Source of the DNA: Phycisphaerales bacterium
GTDB lineage: Bacteria; Planctomycetota; Phycisphaerae; WQYP01
DNA: 64,000 bases
Direction of reading: 5' to 3'
Assembly (NCBI GenBank): GCA_009781185.1
Contig: WQYP01000001.1
Coordinates: forward strand, 1-64,000
The notes under the pieces: generated by a model
What the model was told of the DNA's origin: nothing
The model's input: the letters and a program-made list of their open reading frames with translations, nothing else
The model's database searches: none
Shown: in pieces, positions 56,649-64,000 of the stretch
How positions within the stretch are numbered: the stretch's first letter is position 1
Layout: each line of letters begins with the position of its first letter
Position numbers and translations under genes: made by a program

Positions 56649-57506
56649 TTAGGCTTGGGCGTCGTATTTCGCCGCCAAGCGTCGGAATTCGCTTTTGATC
56701 TGGTCTTGCGGGATGATGTCGCTGATCCAGCCGTATTGGGTGCCGTTGTGGATTCGGGCGTATCCCGCGCCCCAAGCGAGGTATCCCATCAGGCGTTCGG
56801 CTTCGCTCGCGCCTTCGCCGGCTTTCTTCCAGCCGCCTTTGAGGGGTTTGGGATTCCATGTTGGCGTCCGCTTGGCGTTGATCGCCCGTTCGACCAATCC
56901 GAGGCAAACCTGAATCCAGCCGATCACCTTGACGGCGCTGGTCGAGCCGGAGAAGACTCTGAACTCCACCGTATCGCGGCGTCCGTTGGCGAGGTTGGTC
57001 AGGTTCAAGGCGTGGTAGCGGCTACGGTCGAGGGTTGGTTTTGCTTTCTTGGCGTCCCCGTATTTGCGGACCCCGCCGCAGTACATCCCGCGTTCGCGGC
57101 TCTTGGTTCCGGTGATCGCGTAGAGGCCTTTTTCTACGTAGGCGACGATGGTCACCAGTCTGGCCAAGGCGTCGGCGGGAAGACTGCGGGGCCATCCTAC
57201 GTGAGCGTGAAATCCCGTACTCGCGTTCACTCGGAATCCTTTGGCTTCGAGCGTTCGCAAAACTTCGGCGACCTGTGCCAATCCTTCTGCGCCGCGGAGG
57301 ATCGGGCTTACTATTTCGCAGGCCTGTCCGCCGGGTATGTTGCGGGTATCAATCGAGGCGTCGCGTTCGGCGGTCCAACCCTGCGGCAGGTACGGCACCT
57401 GAATTCCGTGGTGGTAGGCTCCGATTCGCAGTCCGTCGTTCTCGATAGTGCTTCGCGGGGCTATGGTTTCGATCTCGATTCCGAAGGTTAGTTCGCTTGC
57501 GTTCAT
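56649..57506 (-). CDS. Amidoligase (glutamine-synthetase-like COOH-NH2 ligase)
   Basis: ELTFGIEIETIAPRS; CEIVSPILRGAEGLAQVAEVLRTLEAKGFRVNASTGFHAHVGWP; ALNLTNLANGRRDTVEFRVFSGSTSAVKVIGWIQVCLGLVERA. Confidence 0.88.
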   Translation of the reverse strand: MNASELTFGIEIETIAPRSTIENDGLRIGAYHHGIQVPYLPQGWTAERDASIDTRNIPGGQACEIVSPILRGAEGLAQVAEVLRTLEAKGFRVNASTGFHAHVGWPRSLPADALARLVTIVAYVEKGLYAITGTKSRERGMYCGGVRKYGDAKKAKPTLDRSRYHALNLTNLANGRRDTVEFRVFSGSTSAVKVIGWIQVCLGLVERAINAKRTPTWNPKPLKGGWKKAGEGASEAERLMGYLAWGAGYARIHNGTQYGWISDIIPQDQIKSEFRRLAAKYDAQA

Positions 57507-57526
57507 CTGTGTTCTCCTTTATATGG

Positions 57527-57579
57527 TCGCATGTACATAATACAATGTGTATAGAACACATCAGGTTAATTCCATATTT
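57527..57579 (-). promoter_or_regulatory. Promoter copy P2 for the amidoligase gene
   Basis: Minus strand: AAATATGGAATTAACCTGATG-(16)-TATTATGTACATGCGA; TCGCATGTACATAATACAATG identical to P1. Confidence 0.65.
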
Positions 57580-57680
57580 AATCTGTCTTATTTCGGAGTC
57601 TAGCTATGTGAAGTCAAACGGTTGGCTGAAAAAAGCATAAAAAAGGCTCTTTGACATCTGAATACTCCTCAGGAATGTGG

Positions 57681-58901
57681 TCAGGCCGTCTTTGGTGAAG
57701 GCGGTTTTGATTGGTAGTCCCGCTGATCGGTGCAGATTCGCCATGCGATGCGAGCGAGTTTGAGACTGACGGCGGTGACTGCTGAGAGGTGGTGGATGCC
57801 TCGTTTGCGACGTTTGAGATAATGGCGTTGCAGCGGTCCTTTGGATCGCACCGCGACGAAAGCCATTGTCCACAGGGTGTGCCGCAGATGCGGTGATCCA
57901 CGCTTGGAGATATGTCGGCGTGACGCTTCAAACTGTCCAGTCTGGTAACGTGTCACGTCGAGTCCCGCGAATGCCACGAGTTGCTCGGGTGTTTTGAAGG
58001 TGCTGATGGGATCGGTTTCGCCAAAGAGGCTCACAGCGCGGATCGGATTACTGCCGGGCAATGTCAACAAGTATCCCGGCAGGCGTTCGCAAAGCTCGGT
58101 GATTTTCCCTTCGAGTTGCTTACGCACCAATGTTGTTGCGTCGAGCTGATCGAGCAAGGTGCGAATGCCAACTTGCATGCCTTCGAGTCCTCGTCGCATG
58201 CCGATGGACACTTGTGCCGAGGTACGGATGGCTGCTGCCTCTGTAGCTCCGAAATGACCGTGCGAAGCTTTTCGCAGCAGTTCGGCAAGCGTTTCATGGT
58301 TCATGGTCAGCAGGTCTTCTGGCGTTGGTGCGGCACGCAACAGTGCTCGACCAGTTGCGCCCAGCGGCTGACTCATGTAGGTCTCGAACTCCGGCCAGAC
58401 GCATTCGAGCCTGGAGTGGATGAGTAGTTTGATACGTGTCCGCTGTTGGCCCAAGGTGTACCAGAGTCGCGTGAGCTGTCGGCATGTCATGGCCAGGTCG
58501 TCGGGAATCAGCGCGGGCTTTCCCTCGCCGTTGCGTACCAACGTGGCGATGTGGTTGGCATCGCTGGTGTCGGACTTATGCTTGCGGATGGCGTTCTTGA
58601 TCTGCTGTGCCGATTGCAGGGGATTGAGCACCTGCTGGGTGTAACCCCAGCGTTGAAGTTGGTCATGGAGGGCAAACCAGTAATGCCCGGTGGCCTCCAT
58701 GCCCACCAATATCGGCGCACCGTCGACAGCCTCTTGCAGGCGTTGATGCAGGCGTTTTAAGCCTTCGGCGTCGTTGGTGAAGGCCAGCGTTTTGATCAGT
58801 GGCTGTCCCTGTGCATCGAGCAGGCAAGCGACGTGTTTGCTCTTGCCAACGTCGATTCCACAGAAATATGCAAAGCGTTGCGACATGCTTATTTTCGACA
58901 T
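57681..58901 (-). CDS. IS110-family transposase (DEDD recombinase)
   Basis: FCGIDVGKSKHVACLLDAQGQPL...GMEATGHYWFALHDQL...HKSDTSDANHIATLV; LPGSNPIRAVSLFGETDPISTFKTPEQLVAFAGLDVTRYQTG..ISKRGSPHLRHTLW. Confidence 0.95.
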   Translation of the reverse strand: MSKISMSQRFAYFCGIDVGKSKHVACLLDAQGQPLIKTLAFTNDAEGLKRLHQRLQEAVDGAPILVGMEATGHYWFALHDQLQRWGYTQQVLNPLQSAQQIKNAIRKHKSDTSDANHIATLVRNGEGKPALIPDDLAMTCRQLTRLWYTLGQQRTRIKLLIHSRLECVWPEFETYMSQPLGATGRALLRAAPTPEDLLTMNHETLAELLRKASHGHFGATEAAAIRTSAQVSIGMRRGLEGMQVGIRTLLDQLDATTLVRKQLEGKITELCERLPGYLLTLPGSNPIRAVSLFGETDPISTFKTPEQLVAFAGLDVTRYQTGQFEASRRHISKRGSPHLRHTLWTMAFVAVRSKGPLQRHYLKRRKRGIHHLSAVTAVSLKLARIAWRICTDQRDYQSKPPSPKTA

Positions 58902-59122
58902 GAATAGATTCCTTTATGCGTGCTTCCATCGGCAGCCCCATGTCCTCGCTCAAACTCGCGATCTCATACGTGATCCGCAGCGTTGGCTCCCAGAGGGAGG
59001 CCACCTGCAACTAGCTCATACGCGACGCCTTGAGAAGGCCAGGGCGTGACAGTCTCCAAAACGCGGCTGATACCGCAGATTCACGGGGCGTCACCGATGC
59101 CCTGATGGATGCTCCGAAAACG

Positions 59123-59527
59123 TTAATTGGTCTTGACGGTAAATGCGTTGACAAGCTGCTCGATGCCGACGCACTGGGCGGTGAAGTCCGGTGCGTCGTG
59201 ATTCACGGGCAGCAATTGATAAAAGCCGTTGGGACTCGTGACGCTGTAAGGATCGAAGAGCAGCAGGCCGAGTTCGACGAGCCGATCTCTCGCAACAGTG
59301 AAGGCTTGTGCATCAAGTCCGAGCAGATCGCTGATGCGCTCTTGCCTGTAGAACGACACACCGTTTTTATCCGCCGCCAGCGTGAGGAACAGATAAAGAC
59401 TCTGCTCCTGCGTGGTCATCACGGCGAGAAAACCGTTGCGGAGCAAACGATGGTCGATCCAGGCAAACGATCCCTGAATGCGTCTGAGACGCTTGGGATC
59501 AGGAACGTGGTAAGGCGTTTTGGGCAT
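59123..59527 (-). CDS. Winged-helix-like protein within the IS-bounded segment
   Basis: MPKTPYHVPDPKRLRRIQGSFAWIDHRLLRNGFLAVMTTQEQSLYLFLTLAADKNGVSFYRQERISDLLGLDAQAFTVARDRLVELGLL; GGAG RBS. Confidence 0.75.
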   Translation of the reverse strand: MPKTPYHVPDPKRLRRIQGSFAWIDHRLLRNGFLAVMTTQEQSLYLFLTLAADKNGVSFYRQERISDLLGLDAQAFTVARDRLVELGLLLFDPYSVTSPNGFYQLLPVNHDAPDFTAQCVGIEQLVNAFTVKTN

Positions 59528-59834
59528 GACGAGTTCTCCATGCGACCGGTTCCGGCGGCTGCTTTTACAAAAAGTTTTCAGCCGCTGATTCTGTCGGTCA
59601 ATGGACCCACCCGTCGCTCCCCTCCACGCGACAACTTGAGAAAAACGAGAAGAAAAAAGAGATTTTTGCAGAAAAAGTAGAGTCATTGCAATTCCTGAGG
59701 AGTATTCGCGCCGCCGCGCCAAGTAGAAGTTGAAGAAAATTCAATTGCTACAAAGCACTGTGCGAGAAGTAGATAAAGAAGAAACCGCAGTCCCGAAGGA
59801 CTGCACTAACCTAAGTCCTAACGGACTGCAATAT

Positions 59835-60083
59835 ATGAGATTCATAACGGTGAGCAATGTCCCAACAGCCTCCCCTGCCCCCGCATCCGCAAAGGTGGCA
59901 AATCCCGCTGCGCTCACGGCGGCGCAGTTGGCGAGGGCGCTGGGGATCGCGGAGGAGCGGGTTCATCGGCTCGTGGCGGATGGTGCGCCGGCGGCGGCGA
60001 ACGGGACGATTCATCTGGTGCATTTTGCGGCGTGGCTCAATCGGAGACTGAAGGAGCGGGAAGGAGGGGGCGATGGCGATTGA
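59835..60083 (+). CDS. Small HTH protein, terminase-small-subunit-like position
   Basis: ALTAAQLARALGIAEERVHRLVADGAPAAANGTIHLVHFAAWLNRRLKER; directly upstream of terminase. Confidence 0.6.
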   Translation: MRFITVSNVPTASPAPASAKVANPAALTAAQLARALGIAEERVHRLVADGAPAAANGTIHLVHFAAWLNRRLKEREGGGDGD

Positions 60084-62358
60084 TCCGGCGAAAATTTCGC
60101 AGAGCGAGTTGTTGCAGTTGATTAACGGGACGCCGCAGGGAACGGTGTTGACGCGGTCGCGGCTGCGCAGGCAGATGGATGCGGGGGGGATTAAGTTTGG
60201 CGACGGTACGCATATGCATCTGGTGCGGTACGTTCGCTGGCTCGTGGAGCAGCTTGAGCGACCGCTTCCGGTAAGAACGGACTACGCGGAAGCAAAGAAG
60301 AGGCAGGCGTTGCGGAATCGCAGCGCGACGAAGGCGGCGCAGGATATTTATCCGGTTCCGCAGATTGAGAGTTACACACGCCGAAAGGAATGCGGGGAAT
60401 CGTTCCGGGCGTTTTGTGAGACGTATTTTGCGTCGGCGTTCCACAGGAATTGGTCGGACGATCATTTGCGGGTGATCAGCCGAATCGAAAAGGCGGTGAA
60501 AGAAGGCGGGCTGTTTGCTTTCGCTATGCCGCGTGGCAGCGGGAAGACGACGCTTGCGCGTTGCTCGGCGCTGTGGGCGGTGCTGTATGGCTACAGGCCG
60601 TTTGTGTGTTTGATCGGGGCGGCGGATGATCGGGCGAAGGAACTTTTGATTCCGATCAAGAAGCACATGCTGGAAAATCCGCTGCTGCTGGCGGATTTTC
60701 CGGAGGCGGTTCATCCACTGCGGGAGTTGGAGAATAGCTCGAAGCGGCAGCTTCAACAGCACATCGAAGGGCGTTTGACGCATGTTCACTGGGGACAGGA
60801 AAAACTGGTCTTCCCGACTATTGAAGGGGATCACTTGCCGTCGGCGCTGCGGGAGGATGGTTACGATGTGAGCCCGTCTTGCGGCTCAATCATCACCACC
60901 ACCAGCTTGGACGCCAATATGCGCGGGCAGCAGCATACCCGTGCGGATGGTTCGATTATTCGTCCGTCGCTGGTTTTGTTGGACGATCCGCAGACACGGC
61001 AATCGGCGGCGTCACCGACGCAGACGAAGCGCCGGATGGAACTGCTCAACGGTGATGTGCTGGGCATGGCCGGTCCCGGTGAGCAGATCGCGGCGGTGCT
61101 GACCTGCACGAAAATCTACGACAACGACCTTGCCGACCAGGTGCTCGACCGCCAGAAGAACGCCGAGTGGGACAGTGAGTGTACGAAGCTGGTGTATGCG
61201 TTCCCGAACGATGAGAAGCTGTGGGCCGAGTATCGTCACATTCGGGAGCGGCAGGGACATGCAGCGGCGACGGCGTTCTATCGGGAGCGTCAAGCGGAGA
61301 TGGATGCCGGGGCACGGGTCGCTTGGGCCGAGCGGTACGATCACAAAACGGAGGCGTCGGCGGTTCAGCATGCGATGAATTTGAAGTTCAAGGTCGGTGC
61401 GGAGGCGTTTGCCAGTGAGTATCAGAACGAGCCGGTGATGGAACAGGTCAACGACGAGTTGCTCACGCCGGAGCAGGTCTGCGCGAAGGTGAATGGCTAC
61501 GAACGCGGCGTGGTTCCGGCGGCTTGCACGAAGCTCACCATGTTTATCGACGTACACGACCGGCTGCTATTCTACTGCGTCTGCGGCTGGCAGGAGGATT
61601 TCACGGGCTACGTGGTCGATTATGGAACTTTCCCACAGCAGAATCGGTCGGGGTTTACGTTGGCCAACGCGCAGCAGACGTTGGGGCGGACGTTTCCGGG
61701 GAAAGGTAGCGACGGTGCGATCCACGCCGGACTCGAAAAACTCGTCTCCACCTACCTTGCTCGGAATTGGCAGCGCGGTGAAGGACTGATGAAGATCGAC
61801 CGGGTGCTCGTGGACATGGGGTACAAGCCCGGCATCGTCGCGGACGTGAAGCGTAAGGTGGGGGGGGGTGGAGGGGGGGGGGCGATGATGGCTTCAAAGG
61901 GACTGGGTATTCGTGCCAGCCGCAAACCGCTGTCGTCATATTCGCGGCATCCCGGCGAAATTCACGGGCATTACTGGTACGTGCCCAATGTGCGGAAGAC
62001 GGGGGAGTTTCCGCATGTGCTGGTGGATGTGAATTATTGGAAAACCTTTGTTCACGCGGCGATTGGGACGGCGGCGGGGGATCGGGGGTGTTTGAGTCTC
62101 TTCGGTTCCGACGGGCGTGAGCATGAAATTTTCGCCGAGCACGTCGCTCATTCGGAGACGTGGGTGGAGACGATGGGGATGGGGCGGGTGGTTCATGAAT
62201 GGATGGCGAGGCCGACGCGACCAGACAATCACTGGTTCGACTGCTTGGTGGGTTGCAGCGTGGCGGCGTCGCTGTGTGGTGTGAAAGTACCCGGCGAAAG
62301 TGCCGCCGCCCGTACACGTAAACGTTATTCGACGGCTGATTTACGGAGGAACAGTTGA
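60073..62358 (+). CDS. Phage terminase large subunit (GpA-like)
   Basis: FAFAMPRGSGKTTLARCSALWAVLYGYRPFVCLIGAADDRAKELL; RPSLVLLDDPQTRQSA; nuclease-type C-terminus. Confidence 0.85.
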   Translation: MAIDPAKISQSELLQLINGTPQGTVLTRSRLRRQMDAGGIKFGDGTHMHLVRYVRWLVEQLERPLPVRTDYAEAKKRQALRNRSATKAAQDIYPVPQIESYTRRKECGESFRAFCETYFASAFHRNWSDDHLRVISRIEKAVKEGGLFAFAMPRGSGKTTLARCSALWAVLYGYRPFVCLIGAADDRAKELLIPIKKHMLENPLLLADFPEAVHPLRELENSSKRQLQQHIEGRLTHVHWGQEKLVFPTIEGDHLPSALREDGYDVSPSCGSIITTTSLDANMRGQQHTRADGSIIRPSLVLLDDPQTRQSAASPTQTKRRMELLNGDVLGMAGPGEQIAAVLTCTKIYDNDLADQVLDRQKNAEWDSECTKLVYAFPNDEKLWAEYRHIRERQGHAAATAFYRERQAEMDAGARVAWAERYDHKTEASAVQHAMNLKFKVGAEAFASEYQNEPVMEQVNDELLTPEQVCAKVNGYERGVVPAACTKLTMFIDVHDRLLFYCVCGWQEDFTGYVVDYGTFPQQNRSGFTLANAQQTLGRTFPGKGSDGAIHAGLEKLVSTYLARNWQRGEGLMKIDRVLVDMGYKPGIVADVKRKVGGGGGGGAMMASKGLGIRASRKPLSSYSRHPGEIHGHYWYVPNVRKTGEFPHVLVDVNYWKTFVHAAIGTAAGDRGCLSLFGSDGREHEIFAEHVAHSETWVETMGMGRVVHEWMARPTRPDNHWFDCLVGCSVAASLCGVKVPGESAAARTRKRYSTADLRRNS

Positions 62359-62591
62359 TGTCGTTGCTTCCGAACAATACGCGCAAGGTTTGGCCGTCGC
62401 TGCCGGAGGAGGGTGAAGAAAATCGCGGAATGGAATGCCGCAAATGTGGGTGTCGACATCTCATCGTGTATTGCACACGCCAGTCCGTCCGGATGATCGT
62501 TCGCTACCGCCGATGCCGATATTGCGGACAGACGATGACTACTTGCGAACGTCCGGTTTCATCGGAATACAATTCTGTGGGTATAACATGA
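62358..62591 (+). CDS. Small zinc-ribbon protein
   Basis: MECRKCGCRHLIVYCTRQSVRMIVRYRRCRYCGQTMTTCERP. Confidence 0.7.
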   Translation: MSLLPNNTRKVWPSLPEEGEENRGMECRKCGCRHLIVYCTRQSVRMIVRYRRCRYCGQTMTTCERPVSSEYNSVGIT

Positions 62592-62605
62592 GTGGGAGGT
62601 GATTT

Positions 62606-62995
62606 ATGACAGCCAGAAACCGTTACGGACTTCTTGCGATTCTTCTCATGGGGGGGCTGCTGATCGCATCCTACTGGTGCCGCGATGGTAGCGTTCCGAC
62701 GATCTCGCCCGAAGAAGCTCGCCAGCGTTTGGCCACGAGCAATGCTATTCTGGTTGATGTTCGGACTCCGCAGGAGTTTTCGCAGGCTCATGCGGAGGGG
62801 ACGGTCAATGTACCGTTGGCGAATATTGAAGCGAATTCTTTTGACGAGGAGCTTTTCAAAAATCGCGAACTGCTTCTGATTTGTCGCAGCGGCAGGCGAA
62901 GCGCACGGGCTGCCGAGTTGCTGCATGCTCGTGGTTACACCGTCTTCAACGTCCGTGGCGGCATGCAAAAATGGAACGCCAACCCCGGTAGTTAG
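62606..62995 (+). CDS. Membrane-anchored rhodanese-domain protein
   Basis: N-terminal TM; ISPEEARQRLATSNAILVDVRTPQEFSQAHAEGTVNVPLANIE...LLLICRSGRRSARAAELLHARGYTVFNVRGGMQKW. Confidence 0.9.
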   Translation: MTARNRYGLLAILLMGGLLIASYWCRDGSVPTISPEEARQRLATSNAILVDVRTPQEFSQAHAEGTVNVPLANIEANSFDEELFKNRELLLICRSGRRSARAAELLHARGYTVFNVRGGMQKWNANPGS

Positions 62996-63163
62996 ACGCT
63001 CGCCCAACTTCCATCGTCTCCGTTTTTTTGTCGTATTGATTCATTTCCATAATTAACTTTTGTACTACATATGGTACTTTTCTGACTTTTTTTCAGAAAT
63101 CTTTCCATTTTCACAGAAGGTTTTCCGCTCGCGCCGGTAAGTAGTCAGGGAAAGGACCGCGCG

Positions 63164-63361
63164 ATGCACGAAGACTTGAAAGACATCATCAAAACCAATT
63201 TGTCCGGACCCCGTCGGGCGAAGGGGGACAGCGCGGAGGTCGAACAGCATTCACTGAAGGATTTGATCGAAGCAGACAAATATCTCGCGGCGAAGGAAGC
63301 GATGAAAGACCCGTCCAAGGGTTTTAAACGAGTCAAGATTGTTCCCCCTGGCACAGTGTAA
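63164..63361 (+). CDS. Small phage protein upstream of portal (head-joining-like position)
   Basis: MHEDLKDIIKTNLSGPRRAKGDSAEVEQHSLKDLIEADKYLAAKEAMKDPSKGFKRVKIVPPGTV. Confidence 0.5.
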   Translation: MHEDLKDIIKTNLSGPRRAKGDSAEVEQHSLKDLIEADKYLAAKEAMKDPSKGFKRVKIVPPGTV

Positions 63362-63383
63362 GACAGACGGATAGGTGCAGTGC

Positions 63384-64000
63384 ATGGGTTTCTGGCCCTG
63401 GACAAAAACCAAGCAGGTCAAGGCGGCGATCAAGCAATCGCTGTTTGTGCGCGGGCGATACGACGCCGCGCAGACCACGCCGGACAACCGCAAGCATTGG
63501 GCGGCGGCGGATGGGCTTTCGCCGAATGCCGCGAATCAGCCCAATGTTCGCAGGGTGCTGCGGAACAGGGCTCGCTATGAAGTCGCTAACAATTCTTACG
63601 CTCGCGGGATCGTACTGACGCTTGCCAATGACACCATCGGGACCGGGCCGTGCCTGCATATGCTCACCGAGGACAGTGACGTCAATACGCTGGTTGAAGA
63701 TGCTTTTGAGCAGTGGGCCGAGGCGATTAACCTGGCTGATAAGCTGCGAACGATGCGGATGGCCCGTGCGGAGTCTGGCGAGTGTTTTATTCTGCTGGTG
63801 GCCAACCCGTCGGTCGATTCGCCGGTGAAGCTCGATTTGCGTTTGATTGAAGCGGATCAGGTTGCCACGCCATCGCAAACGGCGTCCAAAGTACAACTCG
63901 ATAACATCACCGACGGGATCGTTTACGACAAATACGGCAACCCCATCCAATATCACATCCTCAAGAATCATCCCGGTGAACGTGGGATAGGAGGGGAAAC
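63384..64000 (+). CDS. Phage portal protein (lambda-type), partial at window end
   Basis: MGFWPWTKTKQVKAAIKQSLFVRGRYDAAQTTPDNRKHWAAADGLSPNAANQPNVRRVLRNRARYEVANNSYARGIVLTLANDTIGTGPCLHML...; open at the edge, so missing from the ORF track. Confidence 0.8.
   Translation, partial: MGFWPWTKTKQVKAAIKQSLFVRGRYDAAQTTPDNRKHWAAADGLSPNAANQPNVRRVLRNRARYEVANNSYARGIVLTLANDTIGTGPCLHMLTEDSDVNTLVEDAFEQWAEAINLADKLRTMRMARAESGECFILLVANPSVDSPVKLDLRLIEADQVATPSQTASKVQLDNITDGIVYDKYGNPIQYHILKNHPGERGIGGE

Larger units (their letters stand above)
57660..59707. mobile_element. IS110-type element bounded by a 17-bp perfect inverted repeat, carrying transposase plus a winged-helix ORF
   Basis: GAATACTCCTCAGGAAT (57660-57676) and its reverse complement ATTCCTGAGGAGTATTC (59691-59707) enclose both reverse-strand genes. 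Confidence 0.7.

Noticed and set aside
54561-57491. 976-aa plus-strand ORF
   Set aside because: Antisense to four coherent reverse-strand genes with RBSs and recognised domains (HARE-HTH, GAT-II, amidoligase); composition is typical of a high-GC shadow frame.

Overview
High-GC bacterial DNA, probably from a planctomycete (Phycisphaerae-like; inferred from gene content only). Bases 1 to about 37.2 kb are host chromosome: ilvD (partial), serS, an SPFH-domain protein, a tRNA-Ala, inositol-1-phosphate synthase, smc, an MNT/HEPN pair, xseA/xseB, a DegT aminotransferase, rfbC, PBP2/RodA, an ECF sigma factor, two glycosyltransferases, rpsI/rplM and a tRNA-Pro. A prophage-like element with a serine recombinase sits at the 3' end of tRNA-Pro(GGG) and runs from about 37.28 kb past the window end. 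It has an early/replication module (sigma-like factors, PD-(D/E)XK nuclease, Sak4-like ATPase, DUF669, RusA, helicase, primase, ParB-methyltransferase), a reverse-strand cassette, an IS110-type element, and a packaging module (terminase large subunit, partial portal). Best observations: (1) a deiodinase-like thioredoxin-fold gene with an in-frame UGA at the catalytic position (SSYT-U-PPF) and a SECIS-like hairpin right after it, i.e. a candidate selenoprotein that the ORF track splits in two; (2) many short palindromic or tandem repeat families across the host part, several inserted in frame in proteins (SMC hinge, GT39, GT4, PAP2); (3) a prophage cassette of GS-like amidoligase, class-II glutamine amidotransferase, a small unknown protein and a HARE-HTH protein, with two near-identical promoters; (4) an iteron-rich region after the primase gene; (5) a 30-bp-arm palindrome at the early phage switch region. 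No database search was possible; family calls come from reading motifs.
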